64,000 nucleotides of DNA from CAWJPY01 sp963844865. GTDB taxonomy: Bacteria > Acidobacteriota > Thermoanaerobaculia > Thermoanaerobaculales > Sulfomarinibacteraceae. The DNA lies in contig CAWJPY010000001.1 of assembly GCA_963844865.1 (NCBI GenBank), positions 310,001 to 374,000 on the forward strand. Direction: 5' to 3'. The notes under the pieces were generated by a model. The model was not told the origin of the DNA. It saw nothing but the letters and a program-made list of their open reading frames with translations, and searched no databases. The position numbers and the translations under genes are program-made. This document shows positions 50,701 to 60,253 of the stretch, one piece after another (the stretch's first letter is position 1; every line of letters begins with the position of its first letter).

Positions 50701-53342
50701 CGTGGGATGGACCGTACCTCGGCCTCCGCCCGCTTGGCCACGCGCGTGGTGCCACCCGCGCCGTCGTCCACCTCGACCTCCGCGACCACACCGGCTTTGA
50801 TCGCCTCGGTGGGCTCCCAGCAGCACGGCGCGCCGAGCTCGTCGGTATAGGCATGCGACATCGTCGCCCGCTCCCCAACCAGATAGTCGAACGCCCCCGG
50901 CGTCACGCCCAGAGAGCTGCAGATGTCGCCTCCCACTGCGAGGGCTGCGCCGCTCTGCTGTGTCACGGATACTGCCACGGGGTCGGTGATGGGGATGTCA
51001 CGCTCGTTGTCGAGATCGTCCCGCATCCTTGCCACAGCTTGGAGAGTCAACGGGATGGTCGAAAGTACCTCCTGCCCGTCGAGCTCGTCTACCGGGCTGC
51101 CGTCCTGCAGGATCTGCAGGTTCACTGAGACGATCTGCTCGTTTGCACTCGCGGGAAGCTGCGCCGCTCGGAACGCGGCGATCCCTTCGATACACGTGAG
51201 GGTGTGGCTCGAACAATGAACACCACCCTTGGCCGTGGCCGCCTCCGCGGCTGACGCGCGGCGCCGGGCAATCGCCGCCATCTGTCGTGCCCGGACTGGA
51301 TCCGGGATGTCAGCCGAAATCACGGCGCTGCCGCTGACCGATACGAACCCGAGCACGGGCTCGGCGCGCGCAGCCTGCCTGGCTTTCTGCACCACCTCCT
51401 CCCGCGCCGCGAGTGAGGCGGCCTTAGCACCAAACGACGACACATATTGCGCGAGCCACAGAGGTGAGCCACCCGGCTGTGGTGTGATCGTCTTCGCAGC
51501 AATACCCGCGACCGATGTGCGGGTCGGCTCCGCTGACCCGGTGGCGCAGAAGCTTCCTTCGCCGCAGAAGTCGCCCGGCAACCACATCACACGGCCCGCC
51601 GAGACCGGGTGGCCGAACAGGTCGAGCACAGGCGCTTCAAGTGTTGTGAGAGGGTCCGCCGGGGTCGTGATGTGGGTTCCACCCAGGACGTACCCGACTC
51701 CGGGCGCGCCGGTAGCCCTTTCCGATACCTCGGCGAGCGCGACGAGGTACTGGCCCGAGCCCTTCGGGGTGGTGACGCCGACAAGGTAGCGGCCGTCCAT
51801 CGTGAGAGTTACAGCAAGATCGGTGCCGGTGGCGTCGAGCGGCAATGGCTCGGAAGCAGCGACGATGACGCCGTCAGGCCGGGCCAGGAAGATCTCGGGC
51901 ACCGGTGCGTCGGGGTGCTGGGGCGGAAGCGTGGTGTCGACTCGCTCAAGGGTGACGCGAACCTCCGCGCCCGAGCCGGCGATGAAGTCAAAGTAGTCGA
52001 CGTCCCCCGCTTCGCCCCACTCACCGCGCCACGTCTGGCCGGGCAGGATTGGGTGCGTGCACTCCGTCCCGGCGCCTCCGCAGGAGACGTCCTCCTCGTT
52101 CGGCACCACCAGCGGCGACTCAGCGTCTCCGGCGGTTACCACCTGGAGTGCGTTCGCCCAGAGGCTGTGGTGGGACCCATCGGTGTCCAGCGCTATGCTG
52201 ACGTAGCGCGGTCCGCCACTCGCAGGGAGGTCCATCGGGTCGGGATCGACCTGGATATACCCACCTGCCTGCACTGTACCCGGGTACGCCAATGGGGCCT
52301 CGACATCCAACGGGTCGGCATCGACGAACACGACACCCGGCGTTCCCTGTTCCCAAAACCCCGAGTACACCCGGAACGTAGCGCCCTCAACTACTGTGCC
52401 CGGCGCTACGCCGTCCAGCGGGAGTGAGTTGCCAGCCCAAGCAGATGTGTCCCCGGGCTCGAACCCGTCGGTGAACACGAGGGAGATAGGGTCGCGTCCG
52501 AAGGAAGACGCGAAGTCGTCCATAGCGAGTGTTCCTTCCACCCCCGGCGTGACGCCCACAGCACCCCAACGCACGTACTCGATGCGCTGCGAATGGGTGT
52601 CGATGCCTCCGACCTGTGAGGGCGTCCCGTCGTTCAGGGTGACCGAGACCTCGGTCTCGCTTGCGGCCTCCCAGGAGAGTGCAACCTTGTTCCAGCCAGA
52701 GGAGAAGGTAACCGGAGAAGTTGCGTGAAAGACGCCAGTGTCATCACGAACCTCGAGCACAAGCGTGGACGGGCTACGCACGACCAGGCGCAGCTCAACT
52801 GACCCGTCGCTGGAGTACGCCACGAAGTGGTCGAGCTCATCTTCCCCAGCCACCGTGACGTTGTCGAAGTTGGAGTAGAACTCCACTCGGTAGCTCACCT
52901 CAGAGTCCGGCGAGCTGTCCTGCACGTAGGCGAACGCGGCCAGCTCAGTGTCGATGACTGCCGTGAATGCACCGCCAGAGTCCACGCCGAATCCGTTCTG
53001 CAGCGTGATCAGACTGCCGGCGGTGAACGTCGCATCCCCACCGCTCGCGACAACGAAGCCCGAGCCCGAGGTGATGGAGTTGCACGCTTCGAACGCCTCG
53101 ATGCCCGTGACGGTGTGGCTGTTCAGCACAATGTCATCTTCCGAAGTGCACAGAGTGCCGGCGGTCACCTCGAGGCCATAGTTCCCGCTGTGAGCGGCCG
53201 ACGCCTTCACCTCAACGCCGCCGCCATGTGCCAATGAGGGAAGCAGGAGCGCGGCCGCGATCACCACGCCGGCCGGGAGCTTCCGCAGGTTGCACGGTTT
53301 GTCGACAGGGGTGGGCTGCGAAGCTAGCGGATGCACCCTCAT
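47761..53342 (-). CDS. Very large secreted protein with an HELRH motif, one frameshift
   Basis: Two overlapping frames (53342-48762 and 48780-47761) become one ~1860-residue protein if one G is added to the G6 run at 48800-48805 (joining SSSDPSP to PLDGDVFLVSQWVDE). The signal peptide is in KLPAGVVIAAALLLPSLAHG. An N-terminal beta-helix-like segment (NSITSGSGFVVASGGDATFT, LITLQNGFGVDSGG) is followed by a laminin-G/lectin-like region, FTDGFEPGDTSAWAG, a pre-peptidase-like domain (TWRGEWGEAGDVDYFDFIAG, DGRYLVGVTTPKGSGQYLVA), Ig-like beta regions, and near the C-terminus GVLHELRHIWQLS with HExxH at 48376-48390, followed by acidic residues. A secreted zinc peptidase is possible but unproven: only the motif supports it. 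Confidence 0.72.
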
Positions 53343-53849
53343 GGCCTCAGTGCCTCCCAACACGGTCTACCTACATGTGTTTGCCGCTAGTCAGGAGCAT
53401 ATGTGGTAGCCATAGTTTTGTCAACGATTTCGAGAGACCGGTTTGATCCAAGTCACATATGGAGAGATCCGAGTCGTCCGCAGAGGTTGCTGCTATGTTC
53501 TCAATCGGGCTCGGCCCTACCCCGTTCCGGTCGTCTCGTTTGCGACCGGGAACCGTGAGCCCGCGCACGTGGGGCCCTGACGGCGCGGGCATACCCGGAC
53601 GAGCGCTCGCTGGCAGTGGCGATGGAGGGCGGCGCCTTGAGGCCGCGTTGTCGGGGCCAGGATGGCCGTGCTGTCGAGGCTGCATATGCGTCTCTCTAAT
53701 CTGGCTCTTCAGTAGGTAAGTACCCGGAGATGCGGATTGGTCACTGGATTTCGTGTAGAGAGCCGCAAACCCGATGCCGGGTGGCCACACACCTCGCTTG
53801 GGCGAAGGCGAAACACCGTGAGGCCGGAAGGGGTTAGACTGGTCTCGAA
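53343..53849. other. 507-nt gap, no convincing gene
   Basis: Between the large secreted gene (leftward) and the 77-aa gene (rightward). Open frames exist on both strands (for example 53459-53719 plus and 53371-53895 minus), but their products are Pro/Arg/Gly-rich without any recognisable domain and have poor starts. The promoter of the secreted-protein operon should lie near 53350-53450, where the sequence becomes AT-richer. Confidence 0.45.
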
Positions 53850-54083
53850 ATGCTGAGCCACATGGTGTACAGAGCCATTGTTGCCGCCGTGACAAGCGGC
53901 CGCTTGCAGGAGCCTTTCAGGAAGGCGAGCTTCCAGGAAGCGTGCCCAGGATTTGTTGCGCGCACGTACAACACCTTCCTGAGCAAGCATGCTGAGGGAA
54001 ACCCCGGCGATAATACCGAGCTGTTTGTCCGAGTGTCCCGCGGGCTCTACCGATGTGGTCGCCCGTTTCGGTACGGCCTGTAG
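53850..54083 (+). CDS. Small conserved-looking protein (DUF7669-like)
   Basis: A 77-residue protein starting MLSHMVYRAIVAAVTSGRLQ (53850). The pattern SGRLQEPFRKASFQEACPGF, then TYNTFLSKHAEGNPGDNTEL and FVRVSRGLYRCGRPF, matches a small domain I have seen in proteins of restriction and nucleic-acid contexts (DUF7669-like), where a basic beta-hairpin follows a short helical part. The size is that of the domain alone. Basic and cysteine-containing, it probably binds DNA or RNA. It lies 138 nt upstream of the XRE regulator on the same strand, at the edge of the defence-type genes. Confidence 0.62.
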   Translation: MLSHMVYRAIVAAVTSGRLQEPFRKASFQEACPGFVARTYNTFLSKHAEGNPGDNTELFVRVSRGLYRCGRPFRYGL

Positions 54084-54221
54084 CGACCAGCGCATGCGTC
54101 TGCAGGGCACCGGGCCCAGCGTGGCTGTCGGGAGGCTGTCGGGGGATTGGCGGGCTGACGTCGTGGCCTGTCCACTCTCTGAGAGCGAGCATCCTCGATG
54201 TGAACATGAGGAGGATGTGAA

Positions 54222-54661
54222 ATGGCTACTCCAGAGAACATAGGCGCGAAGGTGCGGGCGGCCCGCGAAGCGAGGGCATGGACCCAAGAGAAGCTGGCGG
54301 AGGTTTCAGGCGTAAGTGTTCGCACGGTGCAACGCGTGGAGGCGAACAGCATCGCGTCGTTCGACACTGTCCATCGGTTGCGGGCCGCGCTGGGTCTACG
54401 CTCGGAGGAATTGCTCAAACCTGCTCCAGGCGGGGATGCCAAGCTCGAGTTTACGTTCCTTCCGCGCCTGGATACTGGCACCGCCGTTACCGCCATCATT
54501 GATGGAGCTGAGGCATACCTGCCGCGTCCCGACGAGCCAGAGAACGAGGCAGAAGCGGAGCTCATGGGTCGGTTTCTGGATCAGGCTCATGACTGGGGCG
54601 AGATCTGGGACGACATCTCGCCAGGGGAAAGGGTGAAGGTGGCCCTGTGGTTCAAGGCCAC
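54222..54661 (+). pseudogene. XRE-family HTH regulator truncated by the IS256-family element
   Basis: The gene starts at 54222 (MATPENIGAKVRAAREARAW) after a GAGGATGTGAA. Residues 1-65 form an XRE/Cro helix-turn-helix (WTQEKLAEVSGVSVRTVQRV). Residues 85-145 are a less conserved helical part (DEPENEAEAELMGRFLDQAH). Native coding stops at about residue 147, at the inverted repeat of the insertion element at 54662. The frame reads on into the element to 54815, adding about 50 foreign residues. The sequence right of the element (LYLGGAVAGWTGVNRTTWS, stop at 56237) may be its displaced 3' end. The HTH may still work in a truncated protein. Confidence 0.75.
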
Positions 54662-56178
54662 GTCCAGTCAAGTGGTGTATGAAGGCCTCAAGCACGATCC
54701 GGCCTCGATCACGGGATTCGGCGAATGCAGGGGCACCTCCTTGTCGGGGAGCTCGAGCTCCGGTGATGGGTTTGGCGGGTTGATGATTTGCGAGATGACG
54801 CCGAGGCTCATGTAGCGCCTGGCGATGCACCACTCGTCGTTTTGCTCGCACAGGAGGGCACCCGTGAGGCGGATGACTGCCGTGCGGTTGGGGAAGATGC
54901 CGACGACATCGGTACGCCGGCGGATCTCGCGATTGAGCCGCTCCTGGGGGTTGTTGGACCAGATCTGGCGCCAGACAGGCTGCGGGAAGCCCGTAAAGGC
55001 AAGCAGACAGCCCTCTGCCTGCTCGAGGATCTGTGCAGCGTCTGGGAAGCGCCCCTCGAGCTGGCTCAGCACGATGTTGTACTGGGTTTTCACCTTGTTG
55101 GCATCTGGTTGGGCGAAGATGGAGCGCACCAGCGTGGCCACCAGGGTCTGCGCCTGCTTGGGCACCTTCGACAGCAGGTTGGTCATGAAATGGGTGCGGC
55201 AGCTCTGCCAGGAAGCGCCGAGCAGAGTTGTCTGCACGGCCGACACCAGGCCTTGGTGGGCGTCGGAGATCACCAGCTTCACTCCGGAGAGGCCTCGTTC
55301 GACCAGCCCACGCAAGAAGGCCAGCCATGCCGCTTCATCCTCGGACGTGAAGGTGTCGAGGCCGAGGATCTCTCTGTGACCGTCACTGTTCACACCGGTG
55401 GCGATCACCACCGCGATGTTCACCACCCGGTGCTCTTCTCGGGCCTTGATCACGAGCGCGTCCAGCCAGATCACGGGATAGGCGCGCTCGTCGAGTCGGC
55501 GACTTCGGAAAGCTTCCACCATGCCGTCCAGGCTCTTCGCCACCTCCGAGACCTGGGACTTGGAGATGCCTTCGATGCCCATGGCCTGGACCAGGTGCTC
55601 GACTCTACGAGTCGACACACCCGTCACGTATGCCTCCGCAATCACACTCACCAGAGCCTTTTCGCTTCGCCGCCGAGGGTCGAGCAGAAACTCCGGGAAG
55701 TAGTTTCCCCGGCGCAGCTTCGGGATCCCCAGGTCGATGCTGCCGACCCGCGTGTCCCAACGGCGCACCCGGTACCCGTTGCGATGATTGACTCTTTCGG
55801 GGCTGCGCTCACCGTGTACCGCGCCGCACAGCTGGTCGGCCTCCGCGCCCATCAGGGTCTCGGCGAAGATGCGCACCATCTCGCGCAGCATGTCGGTGTC
55901 CCCACCCTCCAGGCACTTGCGAATGTCGTTGATGAGCTTCACTCTATTGGTGGTCACTGCTCTGCTCCTTGTTCCGGCTTCTTGGTCGGTTGCCGACAAG
56001 GATCATGCAGTGGCCTTCTTCTTTCCGCCACCTGTGGAAAACTCTCCACAGCCGGCGGCGCCGCCCACCCTCCCGCCTGTGGGTTTGTTGAAAGCTGGCC
56101 CCACCCACCACCCTCCACCTTCCAACAAGCCCCACAGGCTCTACGACGACGAGCAGCTCTTACACCACGTCAGTGGAC
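54662..56178 (-). mobile_element. IS256-family insertion sequence, ~1517 bp
   Basis: The element is bounded by imperfect terminal inverted repeats: GTCCAGTCAAGTGGTGTATG reading inward at 54662, and GTCCACTGACGTGGTGTAAG reading inward from 56178 (16 of 20 bases match). It contains a single transposase gene on the minus strand. Between the right end and the transposase (56032-56139) lie two hairpins, including the perfect CTGTGGA/TCCACAG, which may block outside transcription. I see no matching 8-9 bp target duplication (AAGGCCAC left, TCTACTTG right), so one flank may have been deleted after insertion. Confidence 0.85.
54668..55999 (-). CDS. IS256-family (mutator type) transposase
   Basis: This 443-residue DDE transposase starts at 55999 (MSATDQEAGTRSRAVTTNRV); a GTG start fourteen codons later is possible. 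Family features: the N-terminal DNA-binding region, VNHRNGYRVRRWDTRVGSID, RNYFPEFLLDPRRRSEKAL-like segment, and the catalytic triad with the first Asp in VIWLDALVIKAREE, the second in LVISDAHQGL and Glu in NNPQERLNREIRRRTDVVGI. The stop codon lies inside the terminal inverted repeat. All triad residues are present and the frame is intact, so the transposase may be active. Confidence 0.93.
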   Translation of the reverse strand: MSATDQEAGTRSRAVTTNRVKLINDIRKCLEGGDTDMLREMVRIFAETLMGAEADQLCGAVHGERSPERVNHRNGYRVRRWDTRVGSIDLGIPKLRRGNYFPEFLLDPRRRSEKALVSVIAEAYVTGVSTRRVEHLVQAMGIEGISKSQVSEVAKSLDGMVEAFRSRRLDERAYPVIWLDALVIKAREEHRVVNIAVVIATGVNSDGHREILGLDTFTSEDEAAWLAFLRGLVERGLSGVKLVISDAHQGLVSAVQTTLLGASWQSCRTHFMTNLLSKVPKQAQTLVATLVRSIFAQPDANKVKTQYNIVLSQLEGRFPDAAQILEQAEGCLLAFTGFPQPVWRQIWSNNPQERLNREIRRRTDVVGIFPNRTAVIRLTGALLCEQNDEWCIARRYMSLGVISQIINPPNPSPELELPDKEVPLHSPNPVIEAGSCLRPSYTT

Positions 56179-56272
56179 TCTACTTGGGCGGCGCAGTTGC
56201 AGGCTGGACAGGCGTCAACAGAACCACTTGGTCGTGAGCAGATGGCCCGCCGCTGCTACTATCGATGTGGAC

Positions 56273-58663
56273 ATGGCTCAACTGACCGAAGCCGACACAT
56301 GCCGTCGATTCATAACTCCAGCGCTCGTTGAGGCGGGCTGGGACATCCACCAGCAGATCCTCGAGCAACGGACGTTCACCGACGGCAGGGTGATCGTGGT
56401 CGGTGCGAACGCGCGCCGCCGGCCCGGCAAGCGCGCGGACTACATCCTTCGCTACACCCGGGACTATCCCCTCGCGGTGGTGGAGGCGAAGCCATACGAC
56501 GCCCCGAAGGGCACTGGCCTTCAGCAAGCCATGGAGTATGCGGAGATCCTCGACCTACCCTTTGCCTATGCCGCGAACGGCAGGCACGTCGTCGAGCACG
56601 ACTTCTTCACCGGCGTCGAGCGCGATCTGGACCGTTTCCCCGAACCCTCCGAGCTGTGGGCGCGGTGGAAGGCGGGGCAGCACATCGACCCTGGCCTGGA
56701 AGAGGTCGTACTGACACCGAGCTTCGCCGACCCGAGCCGCCCCCTGCGCTACTACCAATCCCTGGCGGTCAACCGCGCGTTCGAAGCCCTTGCTCGGGGG
56801 AAGGAGCGTGTCCTCCTCACCCTCGCCACGGGCACAGGGAAGAGCTACATCGCCTTTCAGATCTGCTGGCGGCTGTGGAATGCCCGGTGGAACCGCAAAG
56901 GCACCCACCAGCGCCCCAAGATCCTCTACTTGGCCGACCGTAACGTGCTCCTAAGCCAACCCATGCTCAGGGAGTTTGCGCCCTTCGGCGAGGCACTCCA
57001 CCGCATCGCAGGCGAACCGGTCAAGAGCCGTGAAATGTACTTCGCCACCTATCAGCAGATCGCGCGCGACGAGTACCGCCCGGGGATGTACCGCGAGTAC
57101 GACCCGGACTTCTTCGACCTCGTCATCGTGGATGAGTGCCACCGCGGCAGTGCCCGCGACGACTCAACTGGCGCGAGATCCTCGACTACTTCACGGAGCA
57201 GCCTATAGCTCGGCATGACGGCCACGCCGAAGCGGGAGGACAACCGTCGACACCTACGCGTACTTTGGCGACCCCCTCATCGTGTACTCACTGGCCGATG
57301 GCATCGACGACGGCTTCCTCGCGCCGTACAAGCGTGCGGCGGGTGGTCGACCGATGTGGACGCACTCGGGTGGCGCCCTGAGGCGGGCGAGCTCGACCGC
57401 TACGGTAAGGAGATCCCCGACGACCTCTACGTGACCAAGGACTTCGAACGGCTCGTGGTCCTCGCCGAGCGGACCGAGGCGATTGCGCGCTACCTCACCC
57501 GCTACCTCCAGAAGACGGACCCCTACGGCAAGACGATCGTCTTCTGCGTCGACCAGGAGCACGCCCTGAACATGAGGAATGCCCTGGCGCGCCTGAACGT
57601 GGACATGGTCCGAGAGCACTCCGACTACGTCTGCCGCGTCACTGCGGACGAGGGCGATGTCGGCAAGGGGCACCTCGACGACTTCCAGGACGTGGACAAG
57701 CCGGCGCCTGTCATCCTCACCACCTCGGAGATGTTGACCACGGGAGTGGACGCGCCAACTGCGAAGAACATCTGCCTCTGTCGCGTGGTGAACTCCATGA
57801 CCACCTTCAAGCAGATCATCGGGCGCGGTACGCGTCTGCGCACGGATTACGACAAGTGGTTCTTCACCATCCTCGACTTCACCGGCACGGCGACCCGGAA
57901 CTTCGCCGACCCCGAGTTTGACGGGCCTCCGGTCTCTACCACGGAGCAGACGGTCGACGATGTGCCGTCCGTGTCTGACGAGGTTCCGGAGGACGTGCCG
58001 GGGGATGGTGGAGACGGGGAGGTCATGGTCGACTTCGAGCCTCCCGAAGGCGATGGTATGGAAGGTGTGCAGGGGCGCACCGGGGAGCGTCGGCAGAAAT
58101 ACTACGTGGACGACGTCCACGTGGAGGTGGTTGCTGACCTCGTCTACGAGCTCGACGCCGATGGGAAGCGCCTGCGAACAGTGCGGTACACCGACTACGC
58201 CGGGGAGAAGGTGCGTTCCCTCTACCGCTCACCCGCCGAGCTCCGTGCGAAGTGGATGGAACCCGGGCTCCGCGCCGAGGTGCTCGAGGAGCTGGCCGGA
58301 CGCGGCATCGATGTGACCGAGCTGGCGGAACGGAGCGGCCATCCCGACTCCGACCCGTTCGACCTGCTTTGCCATGTCGCCTTCAATGCACCCCTGCGCA
58401 CACGGCGGGAGCGCGCCGATGCATTGCGAAGGAAGAGCCCTGACTTCTGGCAGCGCTTCACACCGGAAGCCCGGGAGGTGCTCTCTGCGATCGTGGAGAA
58501 GTATGCGGAGTTCGGTATCTCGGAGTTAGCCTTTCCAACAGTGTTGGAGGTGCCCCCGATCTGCGCCCTGGGCAATGTCATCGAATTGTCCACGCGGTTC
58601 GGCGGCGCAGCCAACATGCTGGCTGCTTTCAACGATCTGCAGGAGCGCTTGTACAGCGCTTGA
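56273..58663 (+). CDS. hsdR: Type I restriction enzyme R subunit (EcoEI-like), with a cluster of indels
   Basis: This is the motor-nuclease subunit of a type I restriction system. Starting at 56273 (MAQLTEADTCRRFITPALVE) it is about 796 residues. The nuclease domain has a PD-(D/E)xK pattern (KRADYILRY, then LAVVEAKPYD). The SF2 helicase has Walker A TLATGTGKSYIAF, DECH in VIVDECHRGSARDD, and motif VI in FKQIIGRGTRLRTDYDKW. An EcoEI-type C-terminal domain follows. Between 57160 and 57352 six single-base changes disturb the frame (losses near 57165, 57199 and 57205; gains near 57245, 57332 and 57349). They cancel out, so both ends are in the same frame, but a TAG at 57206-57208 interrupts translation. 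As read, the gene is broken. Confidence 0.88.
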
Positions 58664-58681
58664 GAACGGGACGGGAGCTGA

Positions 58682-60253
58682 ATGGGGAGGAAGAAGAAGA
58701 CCGCTACACCGCTGACCACGGCCCAACGCCTGGGCAGCCTGGTGAAGTCGTGCCGCGACATCATGCGCAAGGACAAGGGCCTCAACGGCGACCTGGACCG
58801 CCTGCCACAGCTCACGTGGATGATGTTCCTCAAGTTCCTGGACGACCTCGAGCAGCAGGACGAGACCCGCGCCACGCTGGCCGGGAAGACCTACGTCTCT
58901 CTCGTTCCCGAGCCCTACCGGTGGAGGGATTGGGCCGCCCAGGACGACGGGCTCACGGGGGATGAGCTCCTCGCCTTCATCAACAACGACGAGGTCGAGC
59001 TGCCAGGGGGCAGCCGCGGCCCTGGCCTGTTCGCCAAGCTACGTAGCCTTGAGGGGGGCGAGGGAGGGGACCGCCGGGGCGTGATCGCACGGGTGTTCTC
59101 GGGCACCGCCAACCGCATGCTGAATGGGTACCTCGTTCGGGATGTCCTCGACAAGCTGGACGGGATTCACTTCAGCTCATCAGATGAGCTCCACACGTTG
59201 AGCGCGCTGTACGAGGGGATGCTGCGTGAGATGCGGGATGCGGCCGGCGACTCGGGCGAATTCTACACGCCGCGGCCTGTGATCAAGCTCATGGTCGAAG
59301 TCACTGACCCCAAGCTGGGCGAGACGGTGCTCGACCCCGCGTGCGGTACAGGTGGTTTCCTGGTAGAAGCGTATGAACACCTCGAGAAGCAGGTCCACAC
59401 CACCGAGGACAGAGAGGTCCTGCAGAGACGCACACTGTCTGGAGGCGAGGCCAAGTCTCTTCCCTACCTCCTGGGCGAGATGAACCTGCTCTTGCACGGC
59501 GTGGAAGTGCCCAACATCGAGTATGGAAATAGCCTCGCCGTCAAGCTCACAGAGATCGGCGACCGCGACAGGGTGGACGTCATCATGACCAATCCACCCT
59601 TCGGCGGCGAGGAGGAGACAGGCATCAAGGCTAACTTCCCCTCCGACAAGCAGACCTCGGAAACGGCGCTTCTCTTTCTTCAGCTCATCATGCGGAAGGT
59701 GCGGCGTCCGGGGCACCAGGGGAAGCCGGCGGGGCGGGCCGCCGTGGTCGTGCCCAACGGCACGCTTTTCGGAGACGGCGTCTGCGCTCGGATCAAGGAG
59801 CAGCTCCTGAAGGAGTTCAACCTTCACACGGTGGTGCGGCTCCCGAATGGAGTCTTCTCCCCATACACGCTGATACCCACGAACCTCTTGTTCTTCGACC
59901 GCACCGGTCCCACCAAAGAGATCTGGTACTACGAGCACCCTCTGCCAGAGGGGCGGAAGAACTACACCAAGACCAAGCCCCTCAGGTATGAAGAGTTCCA
60001 GCCGCTACTGGGATGGTGGCAGGCACGCGAGGAGAACGAACACGCCTGGAAGGTGAATGCAAGCGACGTCCTGCAATACGACGAGAACGGCACCCTCGTC
60101 GCGAGTAACCTCGACCTCAAGAACCCACAATCGTCGCACGTGCTGGAAGACCGTAGCCCAGAGGAGCTCGTGGGATCCATCATCGCGATGGAGCGCGAGA
60201 TTCTGAAGCTGATGGCGGAAGTGAAGGCGACAATCCAGGGAGCAGGTCTTTGA
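58682..60253 (+). CDS. hsdM: Type I restriction-modification DNA methyltransferase M subunit
   Basis: The 523-residue adenine methyltransferase subunit starts at 58682 (MGRKKKTATPLTTAQRLGSL). It has an N-terminal HsdM_N helical domain (to about residue 160) and the N6-MTase domain with SAM motif I VLDPACGTGGFLVEA near residue 220 and catalytic motif IV DVIMTNPPFGG near residue 300. With HsdS it methylates the recognition site; with HsdR it forms the restriction complex. It follows hsdR by 18 nt and its stop overlaps the hsdS start (TTGA). It is intact, so modification should work even if hsdR is broken. Confidence 0.95.
   Translation: MGRKKKTATPLTTAQRLGSLVKSCRDIMRKDKGLNGDLDRLPQLTWMMFLKFLDDLEQQDETRATLAGKTYVSLVPEPYRWRDWAAQDDGLTGDELLAFINNDEVELPGGSRGPGLFAKLRSLEGGEGGDRRGVIARVFSGTANRMLNGYLVRDVLDKLDGIHFSSSDELHTLSALYEGMLREMRDAAGDSGEFYTPRPVIKLMVEVTDPKLGETVLDPACGTGGFLVEAYEHLEKQVHTTEDREVLQRRTLSGGEAKSLPYLLGEMNLLLHGVEVPNIEYGNSLAVKLTEIGDRDRVDVIMTNPPFGGEEETGIKANFPSDKQTSETALLFLQLIMRKVRRPGHQGKPAGRAAVVVPNGTLFGDGVCARIKEQLLKEFNLHTVVRLPNGVFSPYTLIPTNLLFFDRTGPTKEIWYYEHPLPEGRKNYTKTKPLRYEEFQPLLGWWQAREENEHAWKVNASDVLQYDENGTLVASNLDLKNPQSSHVLEDRSPEELVGSIIAMEREILKLMAEVKATIQGAGL

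Noticed and set aside
53371..53895. Open frames of 86 aa (plus) and 174 aa (minus) in the gap between the secreted operon and the 77-aa gene.
   Set aside because: Composition is Pro/Arg/Gly-rich without motifs, starts are poor, and the minus frame runs into the upstream region of the secreted gene. No domain supports either.
57206..57208. Stop-codon readthrough (selenocysteine or pyrrolysine) as the explanation for the hsdR break.
   Set aside because: The stop is TAG and the reading frame changes on both sides of it, so readthrough would not restore the protein; indels explain it.
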